Assembly (NCBI RefSeq): GCF_932274485.2
Contig: NC_065882.2
Span: 29,840,890-29,904,889 of the forward strand
Length of the DNA stretch: 64,000 nucleotides
Direction of reading: 5' to 3'
Source: Patella vulgata
Taxonomy: Eukaryota > Mollusca > Gastropoda > Patellidae
Shown: positions 34,500-46,777 of the stretch, one piece after another
How positions within the stretch are numbered: the first letter of the stretch is position 1
Layout: each line of letters opens with the position of its first letter
Notes under the pieces: generated by a model
What the model was told of the DNA's origin: nothing
What the model saw: the letters and a program-made list of their open reading frames with translations, nothing else
Database searches by the model: none
Position numbers and translations under genes: made by a program

Positions 34500-34665
34500 G
34501 ACTAATCTTGTCGGCTCATAATCTTAATTGGTTAATTAACACGTCAGTGTTATAAACTCTACCAAATGTTGACTCATCTGATTGTGTATTGGTCTGTTTA
34601 TAAAGTTTAACACTGATATGTTTATTACCCGAGATTATGAGCCGATTATAAGATTAGCCAACATA
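34500..34665. repeat. Palindromic MITE-like hairpin
   Basis: An inverted pair lies about 110 bp apart: agactaatcttgtcggctca near 34500 and its inverted partner (gagccgattataagattag) near 34644. No clear target duplication was found. Confidence 0.6.
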
Positions 34666-34839
34666 TGATTTTACCATAATATATTAACATGGAGTGTTAA
34701 AGTTATAAAAGAGAAACCAACATATTTTTGAAAATCAATATTAATTTCATTTTCAGAGAACGTCTATTGGAAAATTGCTAGCTGATCCAACAGATTCCCC
34801 ATTTCCCACATTGCAAAACAGATCAACATGTCAAATCGA

Positions 34840-36060
34840 TTCAGTTACTGGTATAAGGTTTTAAAATATCATGTCTTAAATAGCCCCTTCGTCCCTTTAA
34901 ATATATATATTTTTTATACTTTAACTTATAAATGCAACACACAAACTGCTTACCGTATTTATACAATAGACGATAAATATCCCAAAGAATAACCCGGTTC
35001 AGTTTCTTTCCAATAATTATCACAAAAACAAATCATTAAATTTCATTTTTCCAGTTAACATATCGAAGAAGCTTTCAATAAAACACCTAACAACCAGATC
35101 TTATGAATGGAATCTTGTCAGGACAGAACTTAGATTAATAGTAACTGATGCGATAATTACATCAAAGAGTCCACATCAAAAGAGTACAAAGGAAATTGCC
35201 TAACAAAAAAGCGTGTGTTAGTTAAAGGGGCGTGGTGCGGTATAAGGGATGATTTTTGTGCCAAATTACAAAAATTATCACCACCGGTTAAGGAATGATT
35301 TTATTGACAGAAGTATGTCAACTGCGAATATGATGATTATTCTTTTCACACGCTGCATGCGCCAACCTTCAAGTCTATACTGATTCAAAAATTTAATTAT
35401 CTCTCATATCCACAATTTTTAAAGCCTGAGTTTTATCGTAAATAAAATTAATAGAATCCGTTGTAACCTACTGGTAATACATGATGTAAATTGCAGGAGA
35501 TGGGGTGTGCTATTCATCGTAGCCCGTTCGTAATTTAGCCATGACAACGGCACATATTCTGTGTGAAAATCCAGATTGGTCGCGTCCCAATGATTTCTTA
35601 CTACAAGGACGTAACTAGCTCAGAGCAACGATGGGGTGGGGAGTGTTCTCAAGGGGTGCTGTAAAATTGACGGACAATGTATATCTATTGTTTTTATGGA
35701 CGACAATTTTTTCAAAGGGGAGGGGGCAAATTTTTGCGGGGGAGGGGGGGGCTTTGCCCCACCTGCCCCTTAGTTACGGGCCTGACTTACTGACAATACA
35801 GAATATAAGTATTGTCTACAAGAATACGGCATGGTAGCAATTTGTTGTTAAAGGGGCTTCTATTTTAGTCAATTATCGATTCCTATTGATAGCACGTGTG
35901 AATTCACGTAATTTGGAAACTTGACTGACAGTATGCATTGACTCAGACTTTTTGGTGGCGAAATGAAAAGGTCATCAAGGTATTATTCGACTGATAACGT
36001 GTTAATGTGCATGTGTTCAGCAAGGTTGACAGTGACTTCTGACGATGTGTGCTTAAAAAC
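34840..36060. repeat. Dispersed family X, copy 1
   Basis: This is collinear with 40560-41710. Shared landmarks are aaactgcttaccgt, ccaataattatcaca, aacaaccagatcttatgaat, ttaaaggggcg, tatgtcaactgc and gacagtatgcat. A third, partial copy lies inverted at 46900-47400. A hAT MITE (35604-35784) interrupts this copy. It has no protein-coding potential that I can see. Confidence 0.65.
35604..35784. mobile_element. Short hAT-like MITE, 181 bp
   Basis: The ends CAAGGACGTAACTA and CAGGCCCGTAACTA (right, read inward) form an imperfect inverted repeat. The flanks tcttacta and acttactg share six of eight bases. The interior is G-rich with an agggggg-type run. Confidence 0.6.
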
Positions 36061-36696
36061 AGGAGATGAAGGCATTTAATTCATTTGTGATTTAAACCCG
36101 AAGATATATTACTTCAGATGTGATTTATCAATTTAAAATGCATTGTGTAACTTATTTGAAAGAATGGTAATGGCTATTTCAATGGACAAAACTTTCACCC
36201 ACGGTAAGACCAGCATCTATGTGTGTAAATTTTGAAATTTCGTAATTTTAATGAGTTTGAAATAGTCGATCGATGCAAGTATTAAAATGTCGAACATATT
36301 GATGAAGTAATGTATCGGTACAACCATAATTCTGTTTATTTTATTATATAAATGCCTGCCAATGTTTGATATTTGTTATATTTTCAATATAAGCCAGTAA
36401 AATCTGCATGTCTAACCGTGTTAAATTAACAATCTTTTTTTGCATGCCGTATTAGCTGATATTCGACTACGATATCACTGCTGTGGAATCGCACGATAAA
36501 TACATAAACCTATTTCAAACCAGCTATGGATGTGCTGACTGTACATGTGTGAAAGTCAGACTTTTTAAAATTCGACGTGGATGGCGGTTTAAAATAATCA
36601 CGGAGGTCGGCAGTTTACTCAAATTCGCGAAGGAAATTTAGAGCGGAATTTTGAGCTTGGCCAGAGCAGATTGATTAACTGACGTCGTCGATTTTT
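36061..36696. other. Unannotated interior of the EnSpm-like element
   Basis: AT-rich sequence between family X and the right arm. I see no repeat or frame worth calling. Confidence 0.5.
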
Positions 36697-37288
36697 ACAT
36701 TTATATTTTATTATGCACCTTTATAAGTGGCGTGACTATAAAACACGTACTGCGTCTTATGTTCATCAACAAATACAAAAGACGCATAGAAGAAACAGCC
36801 CCGTACAACTTCCACATATAAAGACCTGTCCTTATACAAAGTACTATTTGCGAAAAACACACCGGCGAATGAAAAATCGCACGGTAAAAACAATTTTCCT
36901 TCCCAAGTTTCCATTTAACACTCGTGCGTCGGATAAAGTCGGTTGGTCCTTGATTATACCCTTTTGGTGCAGTTATAACAACTATCGAGAAAACACACCA
37001 ATTAAACAATACACACCGTGTCATTCGTTTTTAACCCGTCGGTTAATTAACATACTCAGTACAGAAAACGCACCGTCCCAGAGTTGTTCACACCTAGCGA
37101 TAATTAAATCGCCTTTCAGTCCATTTTTCACCCTTGTTAATTAACACACCTTATCTAGAGATTTTAAACCATAATGAGGAGTTATAATCCGAATTTTATT
37201 TTTTTATCGAGATACGTAGGTATTGACCGTTTTGCGAGTTTTTAATACGGCAAACGCACGTTTTAACCTTTACCTATTTCTCAGTGAT

Positions 37289-38882
37289 AGAGTGGTTCAT
37301 ACTCAATTTTTTTAACAACAGACACTATTTCGGGATTATTTTAACATTATATGATAAGACTTACCATAACAACTTCATTCATCAACAATGGAAGTCTGAC
37401 CACATTTGATTTTTGAGGATATAACCATTTAGAAATAATGTTATTATTGCTTCAAAATCTACCCAGCTTCCTTAATCAAGGCAGATAACTCTTGGTGGGA
37501 ATAAGATTTATGTCCCTTGGTAGCTGTAAAACTGAAACGTACTCCCCTGAAACGAAATTCATTTATCACAGTCGGAAAACATCGTTTATTTCCTTGCTGT
37601 GAAGTAACGGAATACACTCAATGAGACGTTTGAATTTGACATGTGTGCGCATGTGCAAACGCTTAGTTGTTTTAACAATATACCCACGACTTCAAATGTC
37701 TTAATATTAACTGTTTATAATGCTACTGTGGAAATTAAAATACAAGTTTAGCTGTATATGAAAAGATCGACATTTGACATGAATTGCTTAAAGATTAGCC
37801 CAATGCATGTATTAAAAAGAACAGTGATTTCATTTCTGTATACCCACAGACACCGGGTCTGTTTATAATGGCATGTTATACAGAGGGAGAGAGACGTCTA
37901 TCAATCTAATAATGTAACAGTTTAATGTTAGTCCCAAAGATAAAAAAATATTGTGCAGTATGATGTTTGTTATGAAAAATAAATTGTCGGATAAAGTACG
38001 AGGAAAATATAATGGCATGTAATGCGGAGAGTGAGGGATAAAGACCTCTATAAATCTATTAACTTAACACTTTATTTTTTGTCCCAAAGATAAATATCAC
38101 CAAACGTCACACAGTCGTCATGTAAAGCAGTTATGATAGACCGATGCTCCGTAGTTGTCGGAAATTTATTAACAATACCTAGTATAAGCTTATAGTGCTC
38201 AAATCATAGGGGTACTTGTCCAATCCAATGCTGGATAGCAAATCATCGGTGGACGTCATCTTGCAGGGCCCAGTTTCAGATCTAGATAAGGCTTAAGATA
38301 CTATGATTATGAAAATGATTTACACAAAGTTAACGAAAAGTGTCTGGAAAATAATGACTACCATTAAAAAATTTGTTTCGGTTATTTTCCGGTCTCAAAT
38401 AATTCTGCGTATTTAGAGCTAGCAAATATTTATTTCCTGAAGTAAATAGAGCGCCGCGTAAAAAAAGGTAACCACTAAATAAATGTAAATCCCAAAATGT
38501 TGTAATCAGTTTATCTTGCCACGTTCATGGTTTTAAAAGTTAGAAATGAAACGAAGCTATTACAGCTAGCTCTGTACCGAAATCGCCAAAATCAAAAATT
38601 AAATCAAAGCGTACAATCGAAAATTTTGCTCACGTTCGCAATTAAATAAACACGAAAGTCGAAGCACGTAATGGGTATATTTCTACTTGGCTTTATCTAC
38701 CAATACATGTTTGTATAATTCCACGTGGAAAGGTATTTGTGACATATATTTGCTGCGACCTCCAAAATCACGTGCGCGGGACTAAATTCTGCTCACCTCA
38801 GAAAAGGGCCCGAATGATGCAATCAGACAGGTAAGTCGGTCAGTTTTTATAAGGACAAAAATTTGAGTCGTTGAACCACTCT
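37289..38882. mobile_element. Candidate inverted-repeat element next to the EnSpm-like arm
   Basis: The left end AGAGTGGTTCA...ACTCAA has an inverted partner at 38862-38882 (AGAGTGGTTCA...ACTCAA when read inward). The interior of 1.6 kb has no long frame. It lies two bases beyond the EnSpm-like right arm. The ends are short and imperfect, so confidence is moderate. Confidence 0.5.
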
Positions 38883-38951
38883 TCATTAGATGGTGGGATG
38901 GGATTGGCATATAGACATAATGATATAGACATGTCTGATATCACAATTAAT

Positions 38952-39117
38952 GCCCAACCTTGTGGGTCGTCTCCGGGTTCCCCGGTTTCCTCCCACTGCT
39001 AAAGACCCCTATGCGCAAGTGAGATATTGAAATAAAATTGAACCATATGTTAGTCCCGAAATGGCCTAGTTTGTGTCGAGTGGACGTTTCCCCCCCCTCT
39101 TTCTCTCTCTCTCTCTG
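38952..39117 (+). mobile_element. SINE family A, 5'-truncated
   Basis: The central block (gtgggtcgtctccgggtt...), the caagtgagatattgaaataa body and the (TC)n tail match SINE A. The tRNA-like head is absent. 5' truncation is usual for elements copied by LINE machinery. Confidence 0.85.
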
Positions 39118-39180
39118 AATTTTGAATCTAATATCACTGTAACTTTGGTACTGTTTAATCTGGCGTAAATAGCGTTAATT

Positions 39181-39628
39181 CTACTCTGTGTCCAATTATT
39201 GTTGAATTTCGGCGAATAGTGCTCAATTTGTACTTCTATCGAATTTCAATCTCACTGTTTAATTTTGATTACCAAGCGTCTAATTAACTAGTGTTTAGTT
39301 TCTCGACACGTGTTGAATTATAAGCTTCCCGTCTAATTAGCACGACTGTTCAATAATTAGTTGGACCGTTCAATTTCCCGAGCCGTGATTAAAATCAGTC
39401 AATGTGTCCAATTACGCAAGGTGTTCAATTTTGTTGTCAAACATCTAATTTCACGTACGATGCTCAGATATTACGATGTGTTTAGTTGTTGGTCATCGTT
39501 CAGTTTTGCCGTCGAATGTCTATTTTGCCACACGATGTTGAAATACTGTAATAAATGTTAGTTTTAGTACTGACCTGTTGCGATACGGTAAAATATTATT
39601 TTTCAGGATTCATACGACAACAGGTATC
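39181..39628. repeat. Left arm of inverted repeat with 22-bp periodic motif
   Basis: This arm matches 43008-43455 in reverse complement over about 448 bp. Inside it the word gttcaatttt and its variants (gtctaatt, gtccaatt, gtttagtt, gttgaat) recur about every 20-25 bp, some eighteen to twenty times. A 66-codon frame appears in both arms because they are copies. Confidence 0.8.
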
Positions 39629-40559
39629 AGTACAAATGTCACGAAGGTTTGACGAAACACGATTATCGTGCCGTTTTTTGTTGAAAATTGCCACGATATA
39701 TAACGCGGTGTAGCATATGCTATCATGTGACACAATAGGCCTCGGTGTAATTTTACACACAAAATTAACGGTATTTATTTGTCATAAACAATATACTGGC
39801 ACGATGTTATGAATGTTGAATATTTTCGTTAATAATATGGACGCATTAGTCCATGTTGTATAGTGAAAACACGCCTGTTCACATATTCTGTACAATATAT
39901 ATGCGGTTATATTTCCAACAAGTCATGTAAAGCTGCATGTCTAGAACATTTTAAAGGACACGTATGCATAAGACTATACATATGTTCAAATTTTTTTGCA
40001 TATTTACTGTATTGAGAGTGTATATAGTTAAGAATTACGGCAAAGATAGACTTTTAAATTGAAAACTAAAAAGGTATTTGGTTATCGGTCTTACAAATAG
40101 AAATAAGACATAAATAGAACTTGCAACGGGATTCGAAAGCGCTTTCAAGTTAGACGTAAGCTCGTACTTACCATAAAAATGAACTGAACGCAACACAAGT
40201 CTCCGATGTGAGAGAATATTGGTTAATTATAACCGCTATCAAATCCACACAAAAATCCAAGGCATTCGTATTAATTTAGAAAAGAATAACTGTATTTTGA
40301 CCGAAAAATCTATTCCACATGAATCCCAAATCAATGATGAACTGTCAACTTGTTATGTAGTAATTCACGTGCAGATTGGTTTGAATAACAGAAATGTCCC
40401 GTGTATAAAAGATCAAAGAATAAAATTGCACGTAGCCACTTTGTTTATCTAAAAGGGGCTCCAGCGCACTTTAAAGAATTATTTTTGACCCAATATTAAC
40501 CATCACCAATTGTTTTAAATCATGGAATAAAGTCAATCAACAAACAATACGGGTCCACT

Positions 40560-41710
40560 TTATTACAAAAACATTATCATTTTATCTAAAATCATAACGC
40601 TAATCAACAAACAATACTATTGTTCTTTATTACAAAAACATCGGTGAACTAATCTCAGTCGTTATGGCGAGCCATACTAGTTGATTATTAGGTAAATAAA
40701 ACAATATAAACAACCAAGGAGTAAAACTGATTTATTCCAATCAATTTATATACGAGTCAAGAGTATTAAATTAACCGTGTATAAGTTTGCTTCTGAACTA
40801 GTTTACTGACACTCGTTCAACTTGTAAATTCCAAATACAAACTGCTTACCGTTTTCATACCATAGACACTAATATCCTAATTAAAAAAAACGTTCCGTTA
40901 CCAATAATTATCACAGACACGAATATTAATTTTGATTGTTTTATCCATCAACACACAGAGTAAACACATCTAACAACCAGATCTTATGAATTCGAGTCTT
41001 TTCAATAGTTATAAAGCACATCAAAAAGTGTAGAATAAATTGACTAACAGAAAAATCATGCTTTATAAGTTGTTAAAGGGGCGTGGGGCTATTTAAGGAA
41101 TGACGTTTGTGCACAATACAAAGAAATAATTACCACAGGTGTAAGGAATATGTCAGAATATGTCAACTGCAAATATGACTAAACATCAGTTGGTTCAGAA
41201 GACTATCTGCATGTGCGAACTTTCAAGTCTGTACCAATTTAAAAAAATTAAACAATCCCACATATCCACATTCCTAAAAACAGGAGTTTTACCGTAACAA
41301 AGTAATCACAATTACTCGTTACAAATTGGTATTAAATGTAACGGGTGGAGTGGGGGTCCAGCCAATCGCGACGAATAACTCTTAGTTAGTCATATTGTAA
41401 GTGTAACTGTATTTTCTTTATTTTGACATTCTGCTAATTGAGAAACTATTTGAGTAATAAATACATCAACATCTCTTTTCAAAATTTTTAATTATTACTA
41501 CTGACAATTAACAATAAAAGTCATATTGTTGTTAAAGGGGCGTCGTCAATCGGTTTCTTTTGATGTTACGTGTCAATTCTCATTATGGAACTTTGATTGA
41601 CAGTATGCATCCACCAGACTCTTTGGTGCCAAAATGAAAACGTCAGCAAGGTATAATCGGACTAATACATGTCCATGGTATTCAGCAAACGTTCAAGCAA
41701 AAATGAACCA
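40560..41710. repeat. Dispersed family X, copy 2
   Basis: Collinear with 34840-36060 through the same landmarks, but clearly diverged. It lies inside the inverted-repeat structure 39181-43455. Confidence 0.65.
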
Positions 41711-42387
41711 AGAATGTTTTACAATCAACAATGCTTATTGTTTGTTAGCCATTTTCTAACATTTCTTTCAAGTTGAAACTATATGTTTCACGATTTTTGC
41801 ACGAAGCTTAAATTATTGTCACAGGTAAATGCCAAAATTTCTAACAAAGACATTAATTCCAAAGAGCTATTTCTGCCTAGAAAGTATGGCAGCTCGAACT
41901 CAGTAAAATTTTATGATTGGCGTCGCAATTCAGTCTGAAGAACAGTTCCGTTCGACTTTTTAATTCCACCTTACTTGTTGTTCTGTAACCCCTAATCTAA
42001 AATGCTCTTTCAATCTCATCTAATATAGTACATGCCACAAAAACATCAAATTAACTTATTTATGATATCCCCATTCTTTATTAAAAATTAAACTTAAATA
42101 TATGATACAATTATCTTTAAATTGGCTTTCTCTGAAATAAAGTTTGGCAAAGTTATGCGTTACATATAAGCATGGAATGTATTTAGTAGGTTTTATTTGA
42201 TCTTCAGCGAAAAGGGGTTGTCGTTCTATAATAATAAAAAGAAATAAAGAGTTTGAATTAGTAGTTTATTTTCACGTTTTGTCTTACACAATAGACATAT
42301 TGTTAGCTTCTGACACATGTGTATTAATTCTACAAGCCTTCTGTGTTTATTGCCACAGATAATCGCACTACCCTTCAATCCAAAATG
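41711..42387. other. Unannotated spacer
   Basis: AT-rich sequence between family X copy 2 and a SINE. I see no frames or repeats that I can support. Confidence 0.5.
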
Positions 42388-42663
42388 AGGGGTTAGATGG
42401 CCGAATGGTTAGCACGTGCGCGCTGTATCATAAGGCCTGTCATTGAGTCAACTGACGTGGTTTCGAATCCACTGTTGTACATGACAAGGAGTAGTGTCGC
42501 CTGTCCAACCTCGTGGGTTTTCTCAGGATCCTCCAGTTTCCTCCCAGTGCTAAAGACCCCTACGCGCTAGCGAATTATTGAAATAAAATTAATACCATAT
42601 GTTAGTCCCGAAATGACCTAGGTTGTGTCGAGTGGACGTTAAACCCCATTTCTCTCTCTCTCT
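42388..42663 (+). mobile_element. tRNA-derived SINE family A, full length
   Basis: It carries the tRNA-like head (tggccgaatggttagc, ggtttcgaatcc), the full central block with ggttttctcagg...cctcccagtgctaaag, the body and the (TC)n tail. A 12-bp duplication, caatccaaaatg at 42376-42387 and caacccaaaatg at 42664-42675, flanks it. Confidence 0.92.
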
Positions 42664-43007
42664 CAACCCAAAATGCTTTCTATAGATCCCATATTATGTA
42701 ATATATGATTGGTGCAATACCCATCCTTTTAGTCTTAATTGCGAAGACATTTAAACAAAAGGATTTAATCAGGGTAGGGAGTCGACGTGTACACACATAA
42801 ATCAGATGCGTGAGATTTATCATTCGTGGATGTGTTGTCAGTTTGGGAAATACTGTTTTAAATGGATATATAAATACACGTTTTATCATTGTGGACGAAA
42901 CAGTAAACTTTGCTTCGTAACCGTCCCGTCACCATTAAAAATCCAACATCTGTTTCACCGTAGTGATCTTGAAAAATAATCCCCGGATAATGACAGGCAT
43001 TACAGAT

Positions 43008-43455
43008 ACCTGTCGTGATCCTGAAAAATAATATTTCACCGTATCGCAACAGGTCAGTACTAAAACTAACACTTATTACAGTATTTCAACATTGTGCGGC
43101 AAAATAGACATTCGGCGGCAAAACTGAACGATGACCAACAACTAAACAAATCGTAATATCTGAACATCACACGTGAAATTAGATGTTTGACAACAAAATT
43201 GAACACCTTGCGTAATTGGACACATTGATTGATTTTAATCACGGCTCGGGAAATTGAACGGTCCAACTTATTATTGAACAGTCATGCTAATTAGACAGGA
43301 CGCTTATAATTCAACACGTGTCGAGAAACTAAACACTAGTTAATTTGACGCTTAGTAATCAAAATTAAACAGTGAGATTGAAATTTGATAAAGTACAAAT
43401 TGAGCACTATTAACCGAAATTCAACAATATTTATGAATAATTGGACACAGAGTAG
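43008..43455. repeat. Right arm of inverted repeat with 22-bp periodic motif
   Basis: Reverse complement of 39181-39628. The periodic AATTGAAC-type word is kept in both arms, while the sequence between repeats of the word varies more. Confidence 0.8.
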
Positions 43456-43734
43456 CATCTTGTGGAATCGGCGGCATATACACTCATGCCCATCACCGAC
43501 GCGCATGAGTGCAACTTGATGTAGCATTATTTCATGTGTGGACAGTACAAGTTACAAGGCTTAAATAGTGAAGTGGCTTGGGAATACATTCGTCTTTTTT
43601 CCCCTCATAATGCCTCGCTCGCCTAGACACTTTTCGAGTAGCATATTCAACTGGCTTTTTTGCTCGATTTTAAGGCTCTTTTTCAACGATTTTCGAACGT
43701 TTACTTAGACGAAAATATCAGCCAAATAGCTCTT

Positions 43735-43857
43735 GAAATGGCTACAGATGCAAGGAAATGATGGATAATTTTCTTGGGGGACCCCCTAACCCCCGCGGTC
43801 AGTGCCCACATTTTGTGCCCCCCCCTCTTTTCAAAATTCCTAGATCTGCCCCTGATA
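43735..43857. other. Possible right end of a hAT element
   Basis: A C-rich stretch ends in cctagatctgcccctg at 43841-43856. Read inward this is CAGGGGCAGATCTAGG, a common hAT-type terminus. A similar word, caggggcggatccag, lies at 29249. I could not find the matching left end here. Confidence 0.35.
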
Positions 43858-44157
43858 ATATTGTCAATGCATATAATTACTGTTTTAATAAACTATTAAT
43901 CAATCACTAATTACAATACATTACAACGAATTGCAACGAGAGCATAATATAATACATTAGGACACAGCTCACCAAATATTCCTAAGTTATTTTTAGTCTT
44001 GCCCCCTCCCCCGCTTTTGCATGGCAATTTTTGTCAACTTTTTGGTGTAGAATCAAAGAAAAGGGTTTGAAAATACATTTCTTGCCAGGTTTTGGTGAAT
44101 ATTCATGATTTCGAGGTGGAAGGATACAACTTAATACATGAGAGGTTGGTCAGGTTG

Positions 44158-46087
44158 CAGGGGTTTCATTAAATATTACTGTAGGTGGGTAAAGTATCAG
44201 AGTAGGCGGCTAATGTTTTGAGAGCCAAAGGCTTGAAAAGAGCGCGGCAGTCGATCTAATTGAGCGCCAAAGGCGCGAAATAACCTAGGGGGGTTCGGGG
44301 GCATGCCGCCCTGAGAAAATTTTGCGTTTTGGCACACAATATGATGCAATTTGGTTGATTTTACACCACTTTCATCAATTTATATAAAGGCCAAATATGG
44401 GCATCTTTGTATTTCTATCAGAACCTATAATATTGGGTAAATAGTTTTTGAATGTAAAAGTTAGCACACACGGTAATTAACTAGTGAACAGGTTTGAAAA
44501 CTCAGTTTGGTGCAGTCGCGGAAAATGGGTTGATCTAACCAGTAACTCAACGATCCCTTTATCAATCTTTTCTAATGTATATATAGATATCTGGCACATC
44601 AATACACCGTGGGCTATTAAACTTCGTTTTTCAGTCATTATTATTATTATTGGGTGTAGGGTCGGTAGTTACTACGTATTTTATTCCATGTCAGTTTACC
44701 GATATATAATCTCGTCATGGATTGTATTGTGAATAACGAGAATCGCACGTCTTTGACGCTCCATGACATGTCCATATGAATTCCAGGTAGATATTAAAAT
44801 TTTAATTGGATCATACATTTTTGATGGTTTCACAAACCAGTTGTTAAATTTAAATCTTCATTGAATATAATCCACTGATAAAACACTGAATACTCCGAGA
44901 AACAGTCATTAATAATATATTTTTTCGAAAGAATCGCCATTACCGATGACACGTGACATCGTTGGAATTTGGTCAATGAATCAGCAATGTTATTAGCTTA
45001 AGTTTTAAATATTGTTTAACATTATGATTTTTTACTTTATAATACACATGCTGACAGAAGCTTTATTTTATAAATGTTGTCGTTATAGCAATTTCAATTA
45101 TGGTTGTCACATGATCAGTGTGTCGTTTGTCTATCATCATCGAATCAATAAAAACTAAAAGGTGACAGACAAAAACTAAACGATTACGCATAGACGTATA
45201 TTAAGTTTTACCGACGTAAACCAGTCTTTCCTCCGCTGGTGCACTACTCACTGTAACTACAAAAGATATGGCGATCTTTCTTTTGCATTTGATACATACA
45301 TGTATGTATCTGCACCACCCCCATTAAAGTACGAAAGATTCGTCTGCTTCGGCGCCATTTTGTGAAGATCATGCAGACATTAAGCAGCGATCTTCAAGAC
45401 GGTAGAAACCGCCATACCCAAGTTACTATAGATACATGTAGCACCACTTTTCGACACCCATAGTCAGCACGTGATTTTTGACACGAGGTATGAATGGAAA
45501 GATAAAGTAGCAGTTAATTTTGTTGAGGTTTATGGTTTTCATTTATCATTGTTCACCGGTCCCATGGACCAACGGGAAGTTAAAATACTGGTTATCGGAA
45601 ACTCTGAAATGCATGAAAACTAGCCGGTATAAATGACAGTTTTCAAAAGAAAGTATGTAAAATAGTAAGGTATAAAGAGATAAGCCTCGTAGTACCTTTT
45701 ATATTGAGTATAAATGTAATTGATGGTTAAGAAATTTTGAGTAGAGTGGGTGAAAAAAGGGAAGGCACGTTATTAAACTACTCAGGTAACTCTTTTTGAA
45801 AGGAGATACAGAATATCACCTGTTTCTTGATTATCACGTTGTACTTTTAAACTCGATAACCGTGACACTGTTTATTGTTGGGCGTACAGTTTGTAAACTC
45901 GCCCGCTACCCGTTCTATATTACGTAGCAAAACTCTGTATACCAGTACATTTATACTTAAAGAAGTACTCCATTTTACAAACTTTTCATGACATAATAAA
46001 TTCTCAGATGGAATCATTTTATAGCCGGCGCAACGAGCCAAGTAGCCGGGGAAATTCGCCGGCGGCCGGCTGTTAATGAAACCCCTG
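44158..46087. mobile_element. Non-autonomous DNA element with 15-bp perfect ends
   Basis: CAGGGGTTTCATTAA at 44158-44172 is perfectly inverted at 46073-46087. The base string ggttg lies directly outside both ends (44153-44157 and 46088-46092), a possible 5-bp target duplication. The interior includes a G-rich gggggttcgggggcatgc segment and a 20-bp palindrome, gatacatacatgtatgtatc, at about 45291-45310. There is no transposase. Superfamily is uncertain: the ends look hAT-like but the duplication is not 8 bp. Confidence 0.65.
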
Positions 46088-46200
46088 GGTTGAAATGTGG
46101 GGCAGATAATTGCATGTTTACTGATCTTTACTTCCAGTATGTGTATTTCAAGTTTTCCATGGTGAACCTTCATACTTGCTTTTGAGCAAGAAGTTTCCAC

Positions 46201-46672
46201 AAGACCTACGGTATTTAGTCTAATGACGACTGGAGGTTAACGGCATGTCTATGGTTGACGGCACAGTCATTTCAATCTTTCACTTCGACAGGACGTAAAG
46301 AGAAAACTATCGCTATTAAAGCCAACATTTGATTGGCTGAATATAAACAGTATATCATGTTCTAGCCAATCCCAAGTCTTGTATGAAATGCGCTTTATTG
46401 CTTCCAATAGGATAGCTACGTAGGCTTACTGCCATGAACTTATGAATGAAATAAGAGGAAATATTAAAAAAACTACGGAGACTATGTGCAGTAGAGGTGT
46501 GTAATTGTCGGGTGAAGCACATAAATTGTACAAACTACGACATAGAATAATCTAATTATTCTCACGTCGGGGAAATTTTCTGCGTGTAAATTACGCAGTG
46601 TCCGTCAATTTTTGCGTTTATTTTGAAAAAAATGTGTGAAATACGCGGATTTTTGCGTGACTGTGACCTCTG
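46201..46672. mobile_element. Candidate hAT MITE, 472 bp
   Basis: A perfect 8-bp duplication, gtttccac, lies at 46193-46200 and 46673-46680. The right end read inward is CAGAGGTCACAGTC; the left end, aagacctacggt, matches it only partly. The duplication is the main support. Confidence 0.55.
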
Positions 46673-46777
46673 GTTTCCACATGTTACTCCATTTGTGGTA
46701 GTTCTACCCAATGAAAATTAGGGAAAAAGATAGAGCTGGTCTAAAAGACGAGAATTAACATTAAATTCAACTAAATT

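Larger units (their letters stand above)
32478..37286. mobile_element. EnSpm/CACTA-like element with long inverted arms
   Basis: Arms of about 585 bp (32478-33059 and 36697-37286) are inverted copies with few differences, beginning CACTGAGAAATAG and ending CTATTTCTCAGTG. The 3.6 kb between them holds a 58-bp minisatellite, a duplicated 308-bp block, a palindromic MITE, a family X segment and a hAT MITE, but no long transposase. The CACTG termini fit EnSpm/CMC elements. A duplicated small frame with a Cys-rich motif resembles, from memory, the N-terminus of animal EnSpm transposases. Long minus- and plus-strand frames in the arms (170 and 143 codons) are mirror images of one sequence. No matching short target duplication lies immediately beside both arms. 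Confidence 0.65.

Noticed and set aside
39361-39561. 66-codon frame found again inverted at 43066-43266
   Set aside because: It lies in the periodic inverted arms, and conservation reflects arm identity.
45847-46200. 117-codon minus-strand frame
   Set aside because: It crosses the right end of the element at 44158-46087, so it is a join of unrelated sequences with no recognisable domain.
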